A stretch of DNA of 64,000 bases from Brevibacterium sanguinis (GCF_003315415.1 NZ_QNSB01000012.1:1-64000); one strand, 5' to 3'; positions 8,780 through 17,806 are shown, counted from the first letter of the stretch. The notes: a model not told the origin generated them from the sequence alone. Translations and numbers: made by a program.

Positions 8780-9757
8780 TCAGCCCTTCGCCGTCGGAGT
8801 CGAGGCCTGCGTCCCCGCGGGGACGCTCGGCACGTGGTCGGGGACGTCCGTCGTGCCGTCGGGCACCTGCGCCGGTGCCCGGTTGCCCCGGCCGCGCAGG
8901 GACGGGATCCGTCTGAGGAATCCCCACCGCGGCAGGAGCAGGGCGATGACGACGAGGAGCGCGGTCGTCAGCTTCATGTCATTGGTGTCCAGCCCTGCCC
9001 GGAGGGCGAGGAAGATGATGAACCGGTAGATGACGGACCCGAGCAGGGCGCCGAGGCTGGCCATGACGATGTTGCGGTCGCCGAACACCGCCTGCCCGAG
9101 GATCACCGAGGCGAGGCCGACGAGGATGAGTCCGATGCCCATGCTGATGTCGGAGAACCCCTGGTACTGGGCGACGAGGGCGCCGCACAGGGCGACGAAC
9201 CCGTTCGACAGGGCCAGGGTGAGCATCGTCGTGTTGTCCGTGTTGACGCCGAGGCTGCGGATCATCTGCCGGTTGTTGCCCGTCGCCTGGATCGACAGGC
9301 CCAGATCGGTGGTGAGGAACCAGTCGATCGCGAACTTCAGCGCCAGGGTGAAGGCGAGGAGGATCGCGATCGACACCCAGGTTCCCAGGAGCATGTTCTC
9401 CCGCAGCGGGGTGAACACGGTCTCCTCCCGCAGCAGCGGCAGGTTCGCCTTGCCCATGATCCGCAGGTTGATCGACCACAGGCCGATCATCGTGAGGATC
9501 CCGGCGAGCAGTCCGTCGATGCCGCCCTTGGTGTGGAGCAGCCCGGTGATGTACCCGGCGATGAGGCCCGCGCCGATGGCCGCCAGGGTCGCGACGAAGG
9601 GATTGGCCCCGGCGATGATGAGGGACGCCGCGGTGGCCCCTCCGGTCGTGAAGCTTCCGTCGACGGTGAGGTCGGGGAAGTTGAGGACCTTGAAGGTCAG
9701 GTAGACCCCGAGGGCCATCGCGGCGTAGATGAGACCGAGCTCGAGCGCTCCGAACAT
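8780..9757 (-). CDS. ABC transporter permease (TrpY-like, branched-chain permease family)
   Basis: The 325-residue integral membrane protein has about nine hydrophobic segments and starts LELGLIYAAMALGVYLTF, typical of BPD_transp_2 permeases. The segment containing NFPDLTVDGSFTTGGA is a conserved feature of the permeases paired with PF04392 binding proteins. The C-terminus has a hydrophilic tail of about 40 residues rich in Pro and Thr. It is encoded between the substrate-binding lipoprotein (45 bases upstream) and the ATPase, and should form the channel of that importer. Confidence 0.9.
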   Translation of the reverse strand: MFGALELGLIYAAMALGVYLTFKVLNFPDLTVDGSFTTGGATAASLIIAGANPFVATLAAIGAGLIAGYITGLLHTKGGIDGLLAGILTMIGLWSINLRIMGKANLPLLREETVFTPLRENMLLGTWVSIAILLAFTLALKFAIDWFLTTDLGLSIQATGNNRQMIRSLGVNTDNTTMLTLALSNGFVALCGALVAQYQGFSDISMGIGLILVGLASVILGQAVFGDRNIVMASLGALLGSVIYRFIIFLALRAGLDTNDMKLTTALLVVIALLLPRWGFLRRIPSLRGRGNRAPAQVPDGTTDVPDHVPSVPAGTQASTPTAKG

Positions 9758-9802
9758 GGGTTTCCGATCAGGTGGTGGGTGAGCTGTTCAGTCGAGCCTG
9801 CG

Positions 9803-10789
9803 TCACTCGATGACGGTGTCGGCCTCGTCGAGGATCTCCTGCGGGATCTCGACGCCCTGGCGCTTCGCCGCTTCCGGGTTGACGACGAGCTCGAGCTCGG
9901 AGCTCGTCTCGACGGGCATGTCGGCCGGCTTCTCCCCGTCCTGGAGGATGCGCAGGGCCATCTCGGCGGTCTGCTCGCCGAGCTTCGTGTAGTTGATGCC
10001 GCGGGTGATCGCCGCACCCTGTTCGACCTGGCCGGCCTCCGAGCCGACGAGCAGTGCCTTGTTCTTCTCCGCCGCCTGCACCATCGTCGACACGGCCGAG
10101 ACGACGTTGTTGTCGGTGGGCACGTAGTAGGCGTCGACGTCGCCGAGGGAGTTGACCGCCTGACCGAGCTCACCGGAGTTGGCGATCGTCGCCTCCTTGA
10201 TCTCCACGCCGAGGCCCTTCGCCGCCTCCTTGGCCAGGTCGACCTGGACCTGCGAGTTGACCTCGCCGGAGCTGTAGACGATGCCGACGGTCTTCGCGTC
10301 GGGGCGCAGGTCCTTGACCAGCTGCAGCTGATCGGCGACGGGGTTGAGGTCGGAGGTGCCGGTGACGTTGCCGCCGGGCGCGTCGTTGGAGGCGACGAGT
10401 CCGGCCTCCTCGGCGTCGGTGACGGCGGTGAAGAGAACCGGGATGTTCGTGATCGCCTGGGCCGCGGCCTGCGCGGCGGGGGTGGCGACGGCGAGGACGA
10501 GGTCGAGGTCCTGGTTCGCGAAGTTCTGCGCGATCGAGGTCGCGTTGGCCTGCTCGCCCTGGGCGTTCTGCACGTCCCATTCGACGGTCACGCCCTCGTC
10601 CTCGAACTTCTTCTGGAATCCGGCAGCGGCGGCGTCGAGCGCGGGGTGCTGGACGAGCTGGGAGACGCCGATCGCGTAGGAATCGCCTCCCTCGCCACCG
10701 CCGCTCCCACCCGAGCCACCCGAGCAGGCCGAGACCGCCACCACCGAGCTGATGGCCACGACTGCCGTGGCCAGATTCTTCAGACGCAT
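9803..10789 (-). CDS. ABC transporter substrate-binding lipoprotein (PF04392/TrpX-like)
   Basis: The 328-residue protein has a signal peptide ending in the lipobox VSAC (Cys22) followed by a Gly/Ser linker, so it should be a lipid-anchored binding protein. The mature part opens YAIGVSQLVQHPALDAAAAGF, with cleft motifs LVLAVATPAAQAA and NIPVLFTAVTDAEEAG characteristic of PF04392 proteins. It is first in the operon with the permease and ATPase. The binding-protein family includes tryptophan and other aromatic binders, but no residue here allows a firm substrate call. A perfect palindrome AACGATCGTT lies 64 bases upstream of the start. Confidence 0.88.
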   Translation of the reverse strand: MRLKNLATAVVAISSVVAVSACSGGSGGSGGGEGGDSYAIGVSQLVQHPALDAAAAGFQKKFEDEGVTVEWDVQNAQGEQANATSIAQNFANQDLDLVLAVATPAAQAAAQAITNIPVLFTAVTDAEEAGLVASNDAPGGNVTGTSDLNPVADQLQLVKDLRPDAKTVGIVYSSGEVNSQVQVDLAKEAAKGLGVEIKEATIANSGELGQAVNSLGDVDAYYVPTDNNVVSAVSTMVQAAEKNKALLVGSEAGQVEQGAAITRGINYTKLGEQTAEMALRILQDGEKPADMPVETSSELELVVNPEAAKRQGVEIPQEILDEADTVIE

Positions 10790-10852
10790 GATTCTCCCTT
10801 GAAAGGACTCCGGGCCCGACCAGTCCGTTCTGGATTTCGTGACCTGGACGAC

Positions 10853-10862
10853 AACGATCGTT
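10853..10862. promoter_or_regulatory. Palindrome upstream of the ABC importer operon
   Basis: AACGATCGTT is a perfect 10-base palindrome. It overlaps the only AT-richer stretch (10853-10880) in front of the binding-protein gene, where minus-strand TAGCAT could serve as a -10 element. It may be an operator; no cognate regulator gene lies next to it. Confidence 0.3.
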
Positions 10863-10962
10863 ATGCTATCCCACTGTATGCGGCGGCACTCAAAGCTGTG
10901 AGCAACCGCACGTTTTGGGGACAGCCGTCCTTTCTGCCCTGATCACGCGGACGAGCGTCCGC

Positions 10963-13143
10963 TCAGGGTTCGACCTCGACCTCCGACCGTCCGAGGACGT
11001 CGAGGATCCAGGCGAAGTCGAACGCCGTCTCCCGCCACGAGTCGTAGCGTCCCGAGACTCCTCCGTGGCCGGCGCTCATCTCGGTCCTCAGCAGCGCCTC
11101 GGCGCCGACCTCACGCAGCCTCGCGACCCATTTCGCGGGTTCGACGTAGAGGACCCGGGTGTCGTTGAGCGAGGTCACGGCAAGGATCTTCGGGTGGTCC
11201 GCCTCGGCGACGTTCTCGTACGGGGAGTACGAGCACATGTACTCGTACACCTCGGCGTCGTGGAGGGGGTCGCCCCACTCCTCCCATTCGATGACCGTCA
11301 GCGGCAGCTCCGGCATGAGGATCGAGGTGAGCGCGTCGACGAAGGGCACGTGGGCGCTGATCCCGGCGAACAGATCCGGGGCCATGTTCGCCACCGCGCC
11401 CATGAGCAGTCCGCCGGCCGACCCACCGGTCGCGACGAGCCGGTCGGGCCGGGTCCAGTCCTCGTCGACGAGATGGCGGGCGGCGGCGATGAAATCGGTG
11501 AAGGTGTTGCGCTTGGCCAGCGTCTTGCCCTGGTCGTACCAGTGCCGGCCCATCTCCCCTCCCCCGCGCACGTGGGCGATCGCGAAGACGACCCCGCGGT
11601 CGAGCAGGGAGAGGCGGGAGACGGAGAAGTGCGGGTCCATGCTCATCTCGTAGGAGCCGTAGCCGTAGAGCACGAGCGGGGCGGGCCGGCCAGGGGTGAC
11701 GAGGTCGGAGCGGTGGACGAGCGAGATCGGGATCCGCGTCCCGTCCTCGGCGCTCGCCCATTCGAGGGTCTCGGTGTAGCGGCCGAGGTCGACGGATCCG
11801 AGCACGGGCTGGCGCTTGAGGACGGTGTCGGTGCCGTCGGCGACGCTGTGCTGATAGATCACCGACGGCGTCGACATCGAGGTGAAGAGGACCCGGATGC
11901 CGGTCTGCTCGAACTCCGGGTTCCCGGCCAGGGACAGTGTGCCGGTCTCGCGGTCGAACGGGAGCTCGTGGAGCACGGAGAAGGGTGCGGAGGGGGCCCG
12001 GTGGTCGAGTTCGACGACGCCGACCCGGGCGAAGCCGCCGCGGCGGTAGCTCAGGGCGAGGAACCCGGCGAAGGCGTCGATGTCCTCGATCCGCAGTCCC
12101 TCGACCTGGGCGAGGACCGAGCGGCCGCCGGGTCCGCTCGGGTTCGCGGCCGGCACGTCGACGAGGTCGAAGTCGGGCCGGGTGCGGTTGTGGACGATGA
12201 GGAACCGGTCCTCCCCGGCGATGACGGCGTGCTCGACGGAGTACTCGACGCCGTCGACGCGCGGCCACACCTCCTGCGGTTCGGCCTCGAGGTCGCTCGC
12301 GTCGATGTTCCAGAAGCCCGTGGTCGTCTTGGAGCCGGTGACGATGAAGAGGAACCTGTCCGAGCGGGAGAAGCCGGCGCCGACGAAGAACCGTTCGTCG
12401 GGCTCGTGGAAGACGCACACGTCCTCGCCGCTGTCGGTGCCGACGACGTGGCGCCACACCTTCTCCGGCCGCCAGGCCTCGTCGATCGTCGTGTAGAAGA
12501 CGTACCGGCCGCTCGGGTCGAGGCTCGCCCCGGCGAACGTGTTCTCGATCGTGTCGGGGAGGTCCTCGCCCGTGCTCAGGTCCCGCAGCCGCAGCGTGTA
12601 GCGTTCGTCGCCGGCGTGGTCGACGCCGTAGAGGAGGTAGCGGCCGTCGGCGGACAGGGAGAACGAGCCGAGTGAGAAGAAGTCGTGGCCGGCCGCGGCG
12701 GCATTGGAGTCGAAGACGACCTCCTCGCCGGGCAGCTCCTCCTCGCCGATCTCCGGCGGGGTCCAGTCGTCATCGCCCCGGATCGGCACGCGCACGCTGA
12801 TGCCGTAGTCGAGTCCCGCCTTCGTCCGGGAGAAGTACCAGTAGTCCCCGCGCCGGTTCGGCACCGACATGTCGGTCTCCTTGATGCGGGTCCTGATCTC
12901 GGTGAAGATCGCCGTGCGCAGCTCCTCGAGGTGGGCCGTCCGCGCCTCGGTCCAGGCGTTCTCCGCCTCAAGGTGGGCGATGACCTCCGGGGACTCCTTG
13001 TCGCGCATCCACTCGTAGTCGTCGATGAACGTGTGCCCGTGGTGGGTGCGCTCGTGCGGGATCTTCTTCGCCACCGGCGCCGAGGTGGTCGCCTCGGCGG
13101 TGTCCGGGGTCGGGGAGTCAGCGGGATTCCGGGGAGCAGTCAT
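10963..13143 (-). CDS. S9 family peptidase (oligopeptidase B-like)
   Basis: The 726-residue protein has the prolyl oligopeptidase layout: an N-terminal seven-bladed propeller (about 60-430) and a C-terminal alpha/beta hydrolase. The nucleophile motif is GGSAGG with Ser575, followed by Asp in LNDTRVLYVEPAKW (about 665) and His in SAGHGG (about 700). The YEPAKW and GHGGVSGR signatures fit oligopeptidase B, a cytosolic endopeptidase cutting short peptides after basic residues. No signal peptide is present. The ATG at 13143 follows a TAATCT hexamer by six bases, so it is probably leaderless. It is divergent from the TctC-like gene. Confidence 0.93.
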   Translation of the reverse strand: MTAPRNPADSPTPDTAEATTSAPVAKKIPHERTHHGHTFIDDYEWMRDKESPEVIAHLEAENAWTEARTAHLEELRTAIFTEIRTRIKETDMSVPNRRGDYWYFSRTKAGLDYGISVRVPIRGDDDWTPPEIGEEELPGEEVVFDSNAAAAGHDFFSLGSFSLSADGRYLLYGVDHAGDERYTLRLRDLSTGEDLPDTIENTFAGASLDPSGRYVFYTTIDEAWRPEKVWRHVVGTDSGEDVCVFHEPDERFFVGAGFSRSDRFLFIVTGSKTTTGFWNIDASDLEAEPQEVWPRVDGVEYSVEHAVIAGEDRFLIVHNRTRPDFDLVDVPAANPSGPGGRSVLAQVEGLRIEDIDAFAGFLALSYRRGGFARVGVVELDHRAPSAPFSVLHELPFDRETGTLSLAGNPEFEQTGIRVLFTSMSTPSVIYQHSVADGTDTVLKRQPVLGSVDLGRYTETLEWASAEDGTRIPISLVHRSDLVTPGRPAPLVLYGYGSYEMSMDPHFSVSRLSLLDRGVVFAIAHVRGGGEMGRHWYDQGKTLAKRNTFTDFIAAARHLVDEDWTRPDRLVATGGSAGGLLMGAVANMAPDLFAGISAHVPFVDALTSILMPELPLTVIEWEEWGDPLHDAEVYEYMCSYSPYENVAEADHPKILAVTSLNDTRVLYVEPAKWVARLREVGAEALLRTEMSAGHGGVSGRYDSWRETAFDFAWILDVLGRSEVEVEP

Positions 13144-13149
13144 GGTCCC

Positions 13150-13155
13150 AGATTA
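13150..13155 (-). promoter_or_regulatory. -10 element of the S9 peptidase gene (leaderless)
   Basis: Minus-strand TAATCT ends six bases before the ATG at 13143. Confidence 0.45.
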
Positions 13156-13294
13156 GTCACGATCCTCCCCGCGGGGCGGGTGGCACCGGTGGGAGGACGG
13201 CGGTGACGAGTACTGTGTGGGCATCGGGAGGCAGCCTGTCGAGGAGGGTCGGGTGGGTTCTCGAATGGCCGATGCGCACCCGCCCCAGCGTGCA

Positions 13295-13330
13295 CAGAAT
13301 GCGCAGAAGTCGCAGAATGGGCAGAACGCA
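13295..13330 (+). repeat. Four tandem 9-base repeats in a divergent promoter region
   Basis: Four consecutive units follow the pattern CAGAANNNN (CAGAATGCG, CAGAAGTCG, CAGAATGGG, CAGAACGCA). They lie between the S9 peptidase and TctC-like genes, about 25 bases upstream of a possible promoter (TTGCGC near 13345, CATAGA near 13368) for the transporter operon. Confidence 0.6.
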
Positions 13331-13425
13331 CTCAGTGCGCACAATTGCGCGCCGTGACGCGGACCACCATAGAGTTGAACGGATACCACGTTTGTCTTCG
13401 ATGGCGAAGGAAGGAAGTTTGGTCA

Positions 13426-14466
13426 ATGACGAACCACTCCTCTGATCACACACATGACTCGAGCGGCCAGGATCCGGGAATGTCGCGGCGGCTGTTCGGC
13501 AAGGTCGCGTACGGCGTGGTCGCGGTGGCCGCGATCGGCGCCGCGACCGGCTTCTCCATCCGCTCCGCCTCGGCGAAGGGCGACCTGGCGACCAACCTGA
13601 CGATCATCGCCCCGGCCGGCGCCGGCGGCGGCTGGGACGGGTTCGCCCGCGAGACCCAGCAGGCCATGCGCGTCAACCGCTTCGCCAACAACGCGCAGGT
13701 CGTCAACATCCCCGGCGCCGGCGGGACCATCGGCCTGGGCAAGTTCTCGACGATGGGCGGCCAGCCTGACAACATCCTCGCCACCGGCACCGCGATGGTC
13801 GGCGGGATCGCGCTCAACAAGTCGCCCGTCGGGTTCTCCGACACGACACTGCTGGCACGGGTGGCCGAGGACTACGACGTCCTCATCGCCGACGCCGACT
13901 CCCCGTACGACACGCTCGAGGACGTCATGACGGCGTGGAAGAAGGATCCGGAGGGCTTCGTGTGGACGGGAGGTTCGGCCGGGTCGGTCGATCACCTCGT
14001 CATCGCGCAGCTCGCCCAGCAGGCGGGCATCCCGGGATCGTCGATCACCTACATCCCGAAGTCGGGCGGCGGCGAGGCGATCCAGACCCTGCTCTCGGGC
14101 ACGACGGACTTCGCGTCGACCGGCTACAACGAGGTCTCCGACCAGATCGAGGCGGGACGCGTCAAGGCCATCGGCGTGGCCGCCCCCAACCGCATCGAGG
14201 GCACCGACATCCCGACGATGTCCGAGCAGGGCTACGAGGTGACGCTGACGAACTGGCGCGGCTACCTCGGCGTCCCCGGGCTGAGCGAGGAGGACACGGC
14301 GACGCTCATCGATCTGCTGAAGAAGACCCGGGACAGCGCGGAGTGGAAGGACGCGCTCTCGCGCAACAACTGGACCGATGTGTGGCTGACCGGGCCGGAG
14401 TTCGCCGATTTCGTCGACGAGGACACCGCCCGCATCGAGGCACTGCTGAAGGAGCTGGGACTATGA
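13426..14466 (+). CDS. Tripartite tricarboxylate transporter substrate-binding protein (TctC/Bug)
   Basis: The 346-residue protein is the extracytoplasmic solute receptor of a TTT system. A twin-arginine-like signal (MSRRLFGKVAYGVVAVAAIG) precedes the mature Bug fold, whose LTIIAPAGAGGGWD loop and NIPGAGGTIGL motif bind carboxylates. The start is placed at ATG 13426 because GAAGGAAGGAAG sits eight bases upstream; a longer frame from 13345 adds 27 residues that do not resemble a signal peptide. It is translationally coupled to tctB by an ATGA overlap. The substrate is probably a di- or tricarboxylate; which one cannot be told. Confidence 0.92.
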   Translation: MTNHSSDHTHDSSGQDPGMSRRLFGKVAYGVVAVAAIGAATGFSIRSASAKGDLATNLTIIAPAGAGGGWDGFARETQQAMRVNRFANNAQVVNIPGAGGTIGLGKFSTMGGQPDNILATGTAMVGGIALNKSPVGFSDTTLLARVAEDYDVLIADADSPYDTLEDVMTAWKKDPEGFVWTGGSAGSVDHLVIAQLAQQAGIPGSSITYIPKSGGGEAIQTLLSGTTDFASTGYNEVSDQIEAGRVKAIGVAAPNRIEGTDIPTMSEQGYEVTLTNWRGYLGVPGLSEEDTATLIDLLKKTRDSAEWKDALSRNNWTDVWLTGPEFADFVDEDTARIEALLKELGL

Positions 14467-15140
14467 GCACGCCGGTGAAGGCACACAATCCGAACCGCCC
14501 CGATCACCTCGGCGCGGGAACCTGGTGGCAGGGACGGTCCGGTCTGCTGGTGCCGCTGATCATGGCGGCGTTCTCCACCTATCTCCTCGTCGGGCTGCTG
14601 ACGATGGAGGTCCCCGAGGACGTCGACCGTCCGGGTCCGCAGTTCTTCCCGGCGATCATCATGGTCGCCGGGTACGTGCTCGCGATCCTGCTCGCGATCG
14701 CCTATGCCCGCAATCCCGAGCCCGTCCACGTCGACGATCCCATCCCCGCCGAGGTGGAGGAGGACGTCGCGTTCTCCACCCCGGCGACCGCTGTGGTGTC
14801 GTCGTCGCGGCTGGCCCCGCACGAGGAGGACGAACCGCCGGCCGATCGGCAGGCGATCGCCGAGGCGCGCGCCGAGGACGTCCACCACAAGACGCACAGC
14901 GACTTCGTGTCCCTGGCGTGGGGTGCCGGCGGATTCGCCGCCTTCGCCCTGATCCTCGAGTTCGCCGGCTGGATCATCGCCGCCGCACTCCTGTTCTGGT
15001 GCGTGGCCCGGTCGATGGGCTCGACCAAGCCGCTGTTCGACCTCACCCTGGCGCTGACGTTCTCATCGGTCGTCTACCTCGCGTTCGCGGTGCTGCTCGG
15101 GCTCAACCTGCCCTCGGGAATCCTGGGAGGTGGATTCTGA
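14463..15140 (+). CDS. Tripartite tricarboxylate transporter TctB family protein
   Basis: This is the small membrane subunit of the TTT importer, 225 residues. Two transmembrane helices (about 28-48 and 62-82) and a second pair (about 150-220) flank a long acidic cytosolic stretch (84-147, many Glu, Asp and Pro). That insert makes it longer than the roughly 150-residue proteins typical of the family. The start ATG overlaps the tctC stop as ATGA, which fixes it well inside the longer open frame. It acts with the TctA-like channel encoded directly downstream. Confidence 0.88.
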   Translation: MSTPVKAHNPNRPDHLGAGTWWQGRSGLLVPLIMAAFSTYLLVGLLTMEVPEDVDRPGPQFFPAIIMVAGYVLAILLAIAYARNPEPVHVDDPIPAEVEEDVAFSTPATAVVSSSRLAPHEEDEPPADRQAIAEARAEDVHHKTHSDFVSLAWGAGGFAAFALILEFAGWIIAAALLFWCVARSMGSTKPLFDLTLALTFSSVVYLAFAVLLGLNLPSGILGGGF

Positions 15141-15141
15141 C

Positions 15142-16689
15142 ATGGATGCTCTCCTGTCCCTCTTCGAGGGCTTCACTCATGCCGTGACGCCGATGAACCT
15201 GCTGTGGGTCGTCGTCGGCTGCTTCCTCGGCACCGCGGTCGGCGTGCTGCCGGGCCTCGGATCGTCGATGGCCGTGGCCCTGCTGCTGCCGATGACGTTC
15301 GCCCTCGACCCCACGGCGGCGTTCATCATGTTCGCCGGCGTCTACTTCGGCGGTCTCTTCGGTGACTCGACGATGGCGATCCTCATGAACACGCCGGGCC
15401 AGGCCTCGGCGATCGCCTCGACGTTCGAGGGCCACAAGATGGCGCGCAACGGGCGGGCCCCGCAAGCCCTGGCCACGGCGGCGATCGGCGCGTTCATCGG
15501 CGGGTTCATCTCGTGCTTCCTCGTCGTCTTCGTCGCTCCGGCGCTGGCCGACCTGTCGGCGAACTTCGGCCCGGCCGAGTTCTTCGCCCTGGCGGTCTTC
15601 GCGTTCGTCGCGACCTCCTCGGTGGTCGCCGACTCCGTGCTCAAGGGCCTCGTCGCCCTCGTGCTCGGGATCGGGATCTCGGTCATCGGCATCGACTCGG
15701 TGTCGGGCACCGAACGGTTCACCTTCGGTGCGCCCGAGCTCTTCGACGGCGTCTCGCTGGTCACCGTGACTGTGGGCCTGCTGGCCCTGGGCGAGGTGTT
15801 CTTCATCGCCTCGCGCATCCGCCGTGAGGCTCAGGACAACACGATCAGCGCCTCGGGCCGCCCGTACCTCAGCGGCAGGGAGTTCCGCGAGGCGCTGCCG
15901 GCGTGGCTGCGCGGCACCGCGATCGGTCTGCCCTTCGGCGTCATCCCGGTCGGCGGTGCGGACGTCCCGACGTTCATGTCGTACGGTCTCGAGCGCCGGC
16001 TCGACGCCAAGCGCAAGGATCCGCAGTTCGGCAAGGGCGCGATCCGCGGTCTGGCCGGCCCCGAGTCCGCGGGCAGCGCGACGACGGGCATCGCGATGGG
16101 GGCGCTGCTGGCGCTGGGTCTGCCGATCTCGGCGACCGCGGCGATCATGCTCGCGGCGTTCCGCCAGTACGGTCTGCAGCCGGGACCGCTGCTCTTCGAC
16201 CGGTCCCCCGAGCTCGTCTGGGGTCTGCTGGCGAGCTTCTTCCTCGCGATGATCGTCCTGCTGGCGATCAACCTGCCGTTCGCTCCCCTGTGGGCGAAGC
16301 TGCTGAAGATCCCCGAGCCGTACCTCTACGGCGGCATCGCCGTGTTCTGCGGACTGGGCATCTACGCGACGTCGGCATCCCAGTTCGAGCTGTTCATCCT
16401 GCTCGGCATCGGCATCATGAGCTTCGTGCTCAAGCGCTACGGGGTGCCGCTGGCGCCGCTGATGATCGGCATGGTCCTCGGACCCCTGGCCGAGACGAGT
16501 CTGCGCGATGCGCTCATCGCCAACGACGGGAACTGGCTGACGCTAGTGTCCTCGCCGATCACGATCGTGCTCTACCTGCTGCTCATCGGCGCCCTGGTCT
16601 ACACGGGCATCGGCCGTGTGCTGGCCCGGCGTCGGCAGCGCGACGAGTTCGCGACCCGGCCCCGTGAGTCGAGCCTCCCGAAGCCGTGA
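15142..16689 (+). CDS. Tripartite tricarboxylate transporter permease (TctA)
   Basis: The 515-residue polytopic protein is the main channel subunit of the TTT importer. It has the usual GVLPGLGSSMAVALLLPMTF and YFGGLFGDSTMAILMNTPGQ repeats near the N-terminus and the second-half PESAGSATTGIAMGALLALGLP signature, with about eleven hydrophobic segments. ATG 15142 follows GGGAGG by eleven bases; a GTG twelve bases upstream is possible but lacks a ribosome-binding site. It is the last gene of the three-gene operon and is followed by degenerate repeats and a strong hairpin. Confidence 0.93.
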   Translation: MDALLSLFEGFTHAVTPMNLLWVVVGCFLGTAVGVLPGLGSSMAVALLLPMTFALDPTAAFIMFAGVYFGGLFGDSTMAILMNTPGQASAIASTFEGHKMARNGRAPQALATAAIGAFIGGFISCFLVVFVAPALADLSANFGPAEFFALAVFAFVATSSVVADSVLKGLVALVLGIGISVIGIDSVSGTERFTFGAPELFDGVSLVTVTVGLLALGEVFFIASRIRREAQDNTISASGRPYLSGREFREALPAWLRGTAIGLPFGVIPVGGADVPTFMSYGLERRLDAKRKDPQFGKGAIRGLAGPESAGSATTGIAMGALLALGLPISATAAIMLAAFRQYGLQPGPLLFDRSPELVWGLLASFFLAMIVLLAINLPFAPLWAKLLKIPEPYLYGGIAVFCGLGIYATSASQFELFILLGIGIMSFVLKRYGVPLAPLMIGMVLGPLAETSLRDALIANDGNWLTLVSSPITIVLYLLLIGALVYTGIGRVLARRRQRDEFATRPRESSLPKP

Positions 16690-16698
16690 GCGAGGGTC

Positions 16699-16766
16699 TG
16701 AGGTTCAAGCTGAGGTTCAAAGGTTCTCGGGTTCAGACCGAGGTTCTGAAGTCCAGGCTGAGGTTC
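16699..16766 (+). repeat. Degenerate TGAGGTTC repeats after tctA
   Basis: TGAGGTTC occurs at 16699, 16711 and 16759, with near copies at 16721 and 16740, starting directly after the tctA stop codon. The 373-base interval 16690-17062 has no gene: it holds these repeats, the hairpin at 16795-16842 and the inverted repeat at 16931-16990. Confidence 0.6.
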
Positions 16767-16794
16767 TGGCTGAACTTCTGACAGGGCACGACAG

Positions 16795-16842
16795 CGATCG
16801 CCGAGGCGGTCCCGGAGATTCCGGGGTCCGCCTCGGCGATCG
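16795..16842. terminator. Strong hairpin terminator between tctA and the SDR gene
   Basis: CGATCGCCGAGGCGG (16795-16809) pairs perfectly with CCGCCTCGGCGATCG (16828-16842), and the interior CCCGG/CCGGG extends the stem. It lies between convergent genes. The T-run after it is weak (TCGTATTC), so it could also act as a Rho-independent hairpin lacking a U-tract. Confidence 0.65.
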
Positions 16843-16930
16843 TCGTATTCGGCTCGACTTGCTCTGAATGGCTCGAGTAGTACCCGGCGTGGCTCGACCT
16901 GCTCTGGACGGCACGGTTTGCAGAACGCAT

Positions 16931-16990
16931 GGCTGGAGTGTCGTCAATTGGCAAACTGTGGAAACTGAGCCAGTTGACGAAGCTCCAGCC
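16931..16990. repeat. 22-base imperfect inverted repeat
   Basis: Left arm 16931-16952 and right arm 16969-16990 match at 19 of 22 positions around a 16-base loop. The outer eight bases GGCTGGAG/CTCCAGCC and a GTCGTCAA/TTGACGA core are the paired parts. It does not resemble the terminator just upstream in sequence. A small structured RNA or a relic of mobile-element ends are possibilities; neither is proven. Confidence 0.6.
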
Positions 16991-17062
16991 ACTTCTCCGG
17001 GCGCCGACGCCACGACCGGTCTCAGAGGATTGAGCCGGCTGTCGCGGCGTTGCGTGTCCCCG

Positions 17063-17806
17063 TCAGCGGACTCCGCCGGCGACGTCGAGGATCGTTCCGT
17101 TGACGTAGCTCGCCTCGGTGCTCACAAGCCACTCGACGGCGGCCGCGATCTCGTCCGGCTCGGCCGGCCGGCCCATCGGCGAGCGCCGTCCGGCCTCCTC
17201 GGCACGATTCGGTCGTCCTGCCCGGGTGTGGATCGTCGTGTTCGTCGTTCCCGGATTGACCGCGTTGACCCGGATGCCCAGCGGCGCAGCCTCCACAGCC
17301 AGTCCGGTCGTCAGTGCATTCACTCCGGCCTTGGCCGCCGCGTACCACACGTACTCGCCCGGCGACCCGATCTTCGCGGCCACGGAGGAGACGTTGACGA
17401 TGCTGCGAGGCAGCCCGTCGGCCTCCTGCCACCGGCACATCGCCTCCCGGCACAGGCGGATCGTCGCGGTGAGGTTGACGTCGATGACCGTGCGGATCGT
17501 CTCGTCGCTGGCCTCGCTCAGGGGGCTGATCGCCCCCGTGGTTCCGGCATTGTTGACGAGGGTGGTGGGAGTGCCGAGTCGGGCCGCCGCATCGAAGATC
17601 CCGGCCGGGGCATCGTCGGCCGTGATGTCGCACTTCAGCGGTTCGACGGCGACGTCCGCAGTCGCGCACCGCGTAGCAGTCTCCTCGGCGCCGCGGTCGT
17701 CCGCACTGTAGACGAGCAAGACGTGGTGGCCGGCCCGCGCAAGCCTGCGGACGATGTCGGCGCCGATCCCCCGGCTGCCGCCCGTGACGATGGCTGTCGA
17801 TCCCAT
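17063..17806 (-). CDS. SDR family NAD(P)-dependent oxidoreductase (3-oxoacyl-ACP reductase-like)
   Basis: This 247-residue classical short-chain dehydrogenase opens TAIVTGGSRGIGADI with the TGxxxGIG cofactor loop. It has NNAGTTG near residue 87, a NVSSVAAK catalytic serine and YAAAKAG for the YxxxK pair, and ends YVNGTILDVAGGVR. The start ATG at 17806 is preceded by GAGGAG; an upstream extension of the frame runs through minisatellite sequence and is not real. The substrate is not identifiable; similar proteins are annotated as sugar or 3-oxoacyl reductases. It stands alone, reading toward the tctA terminator. Confidence 0.9.
   Translation of the reverse strand: MGSTAIVTGGSRGIGADIVRRLARAGHHVLLVYSADDRGAEETATRCATADVAVEPLKCDITADDAPAGIFDAAARLGTPTTLVNNAGTTGAISPLSEASDETIRTVIDVNLTATIRLCREAMCRWQEADGLPRSIVNVSSVAAKIGSPGEYVWYAAAKAGVNALTTGLAVEAAPLGIRVNAVNPGTTNTTIHTRAGRPNRAEEAGRRSPMGRPAEPDEIAAAVEWLVSTEASYVNGTILDVAGGVR

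Noticed and set aside
7983..8927. Longer start for the ABC ATPase (314 residues)
   Set aside because: The extra 51 residues are low-complexity and overlap the permease gene; the ATG at 8774 starts a standard ABC domain.
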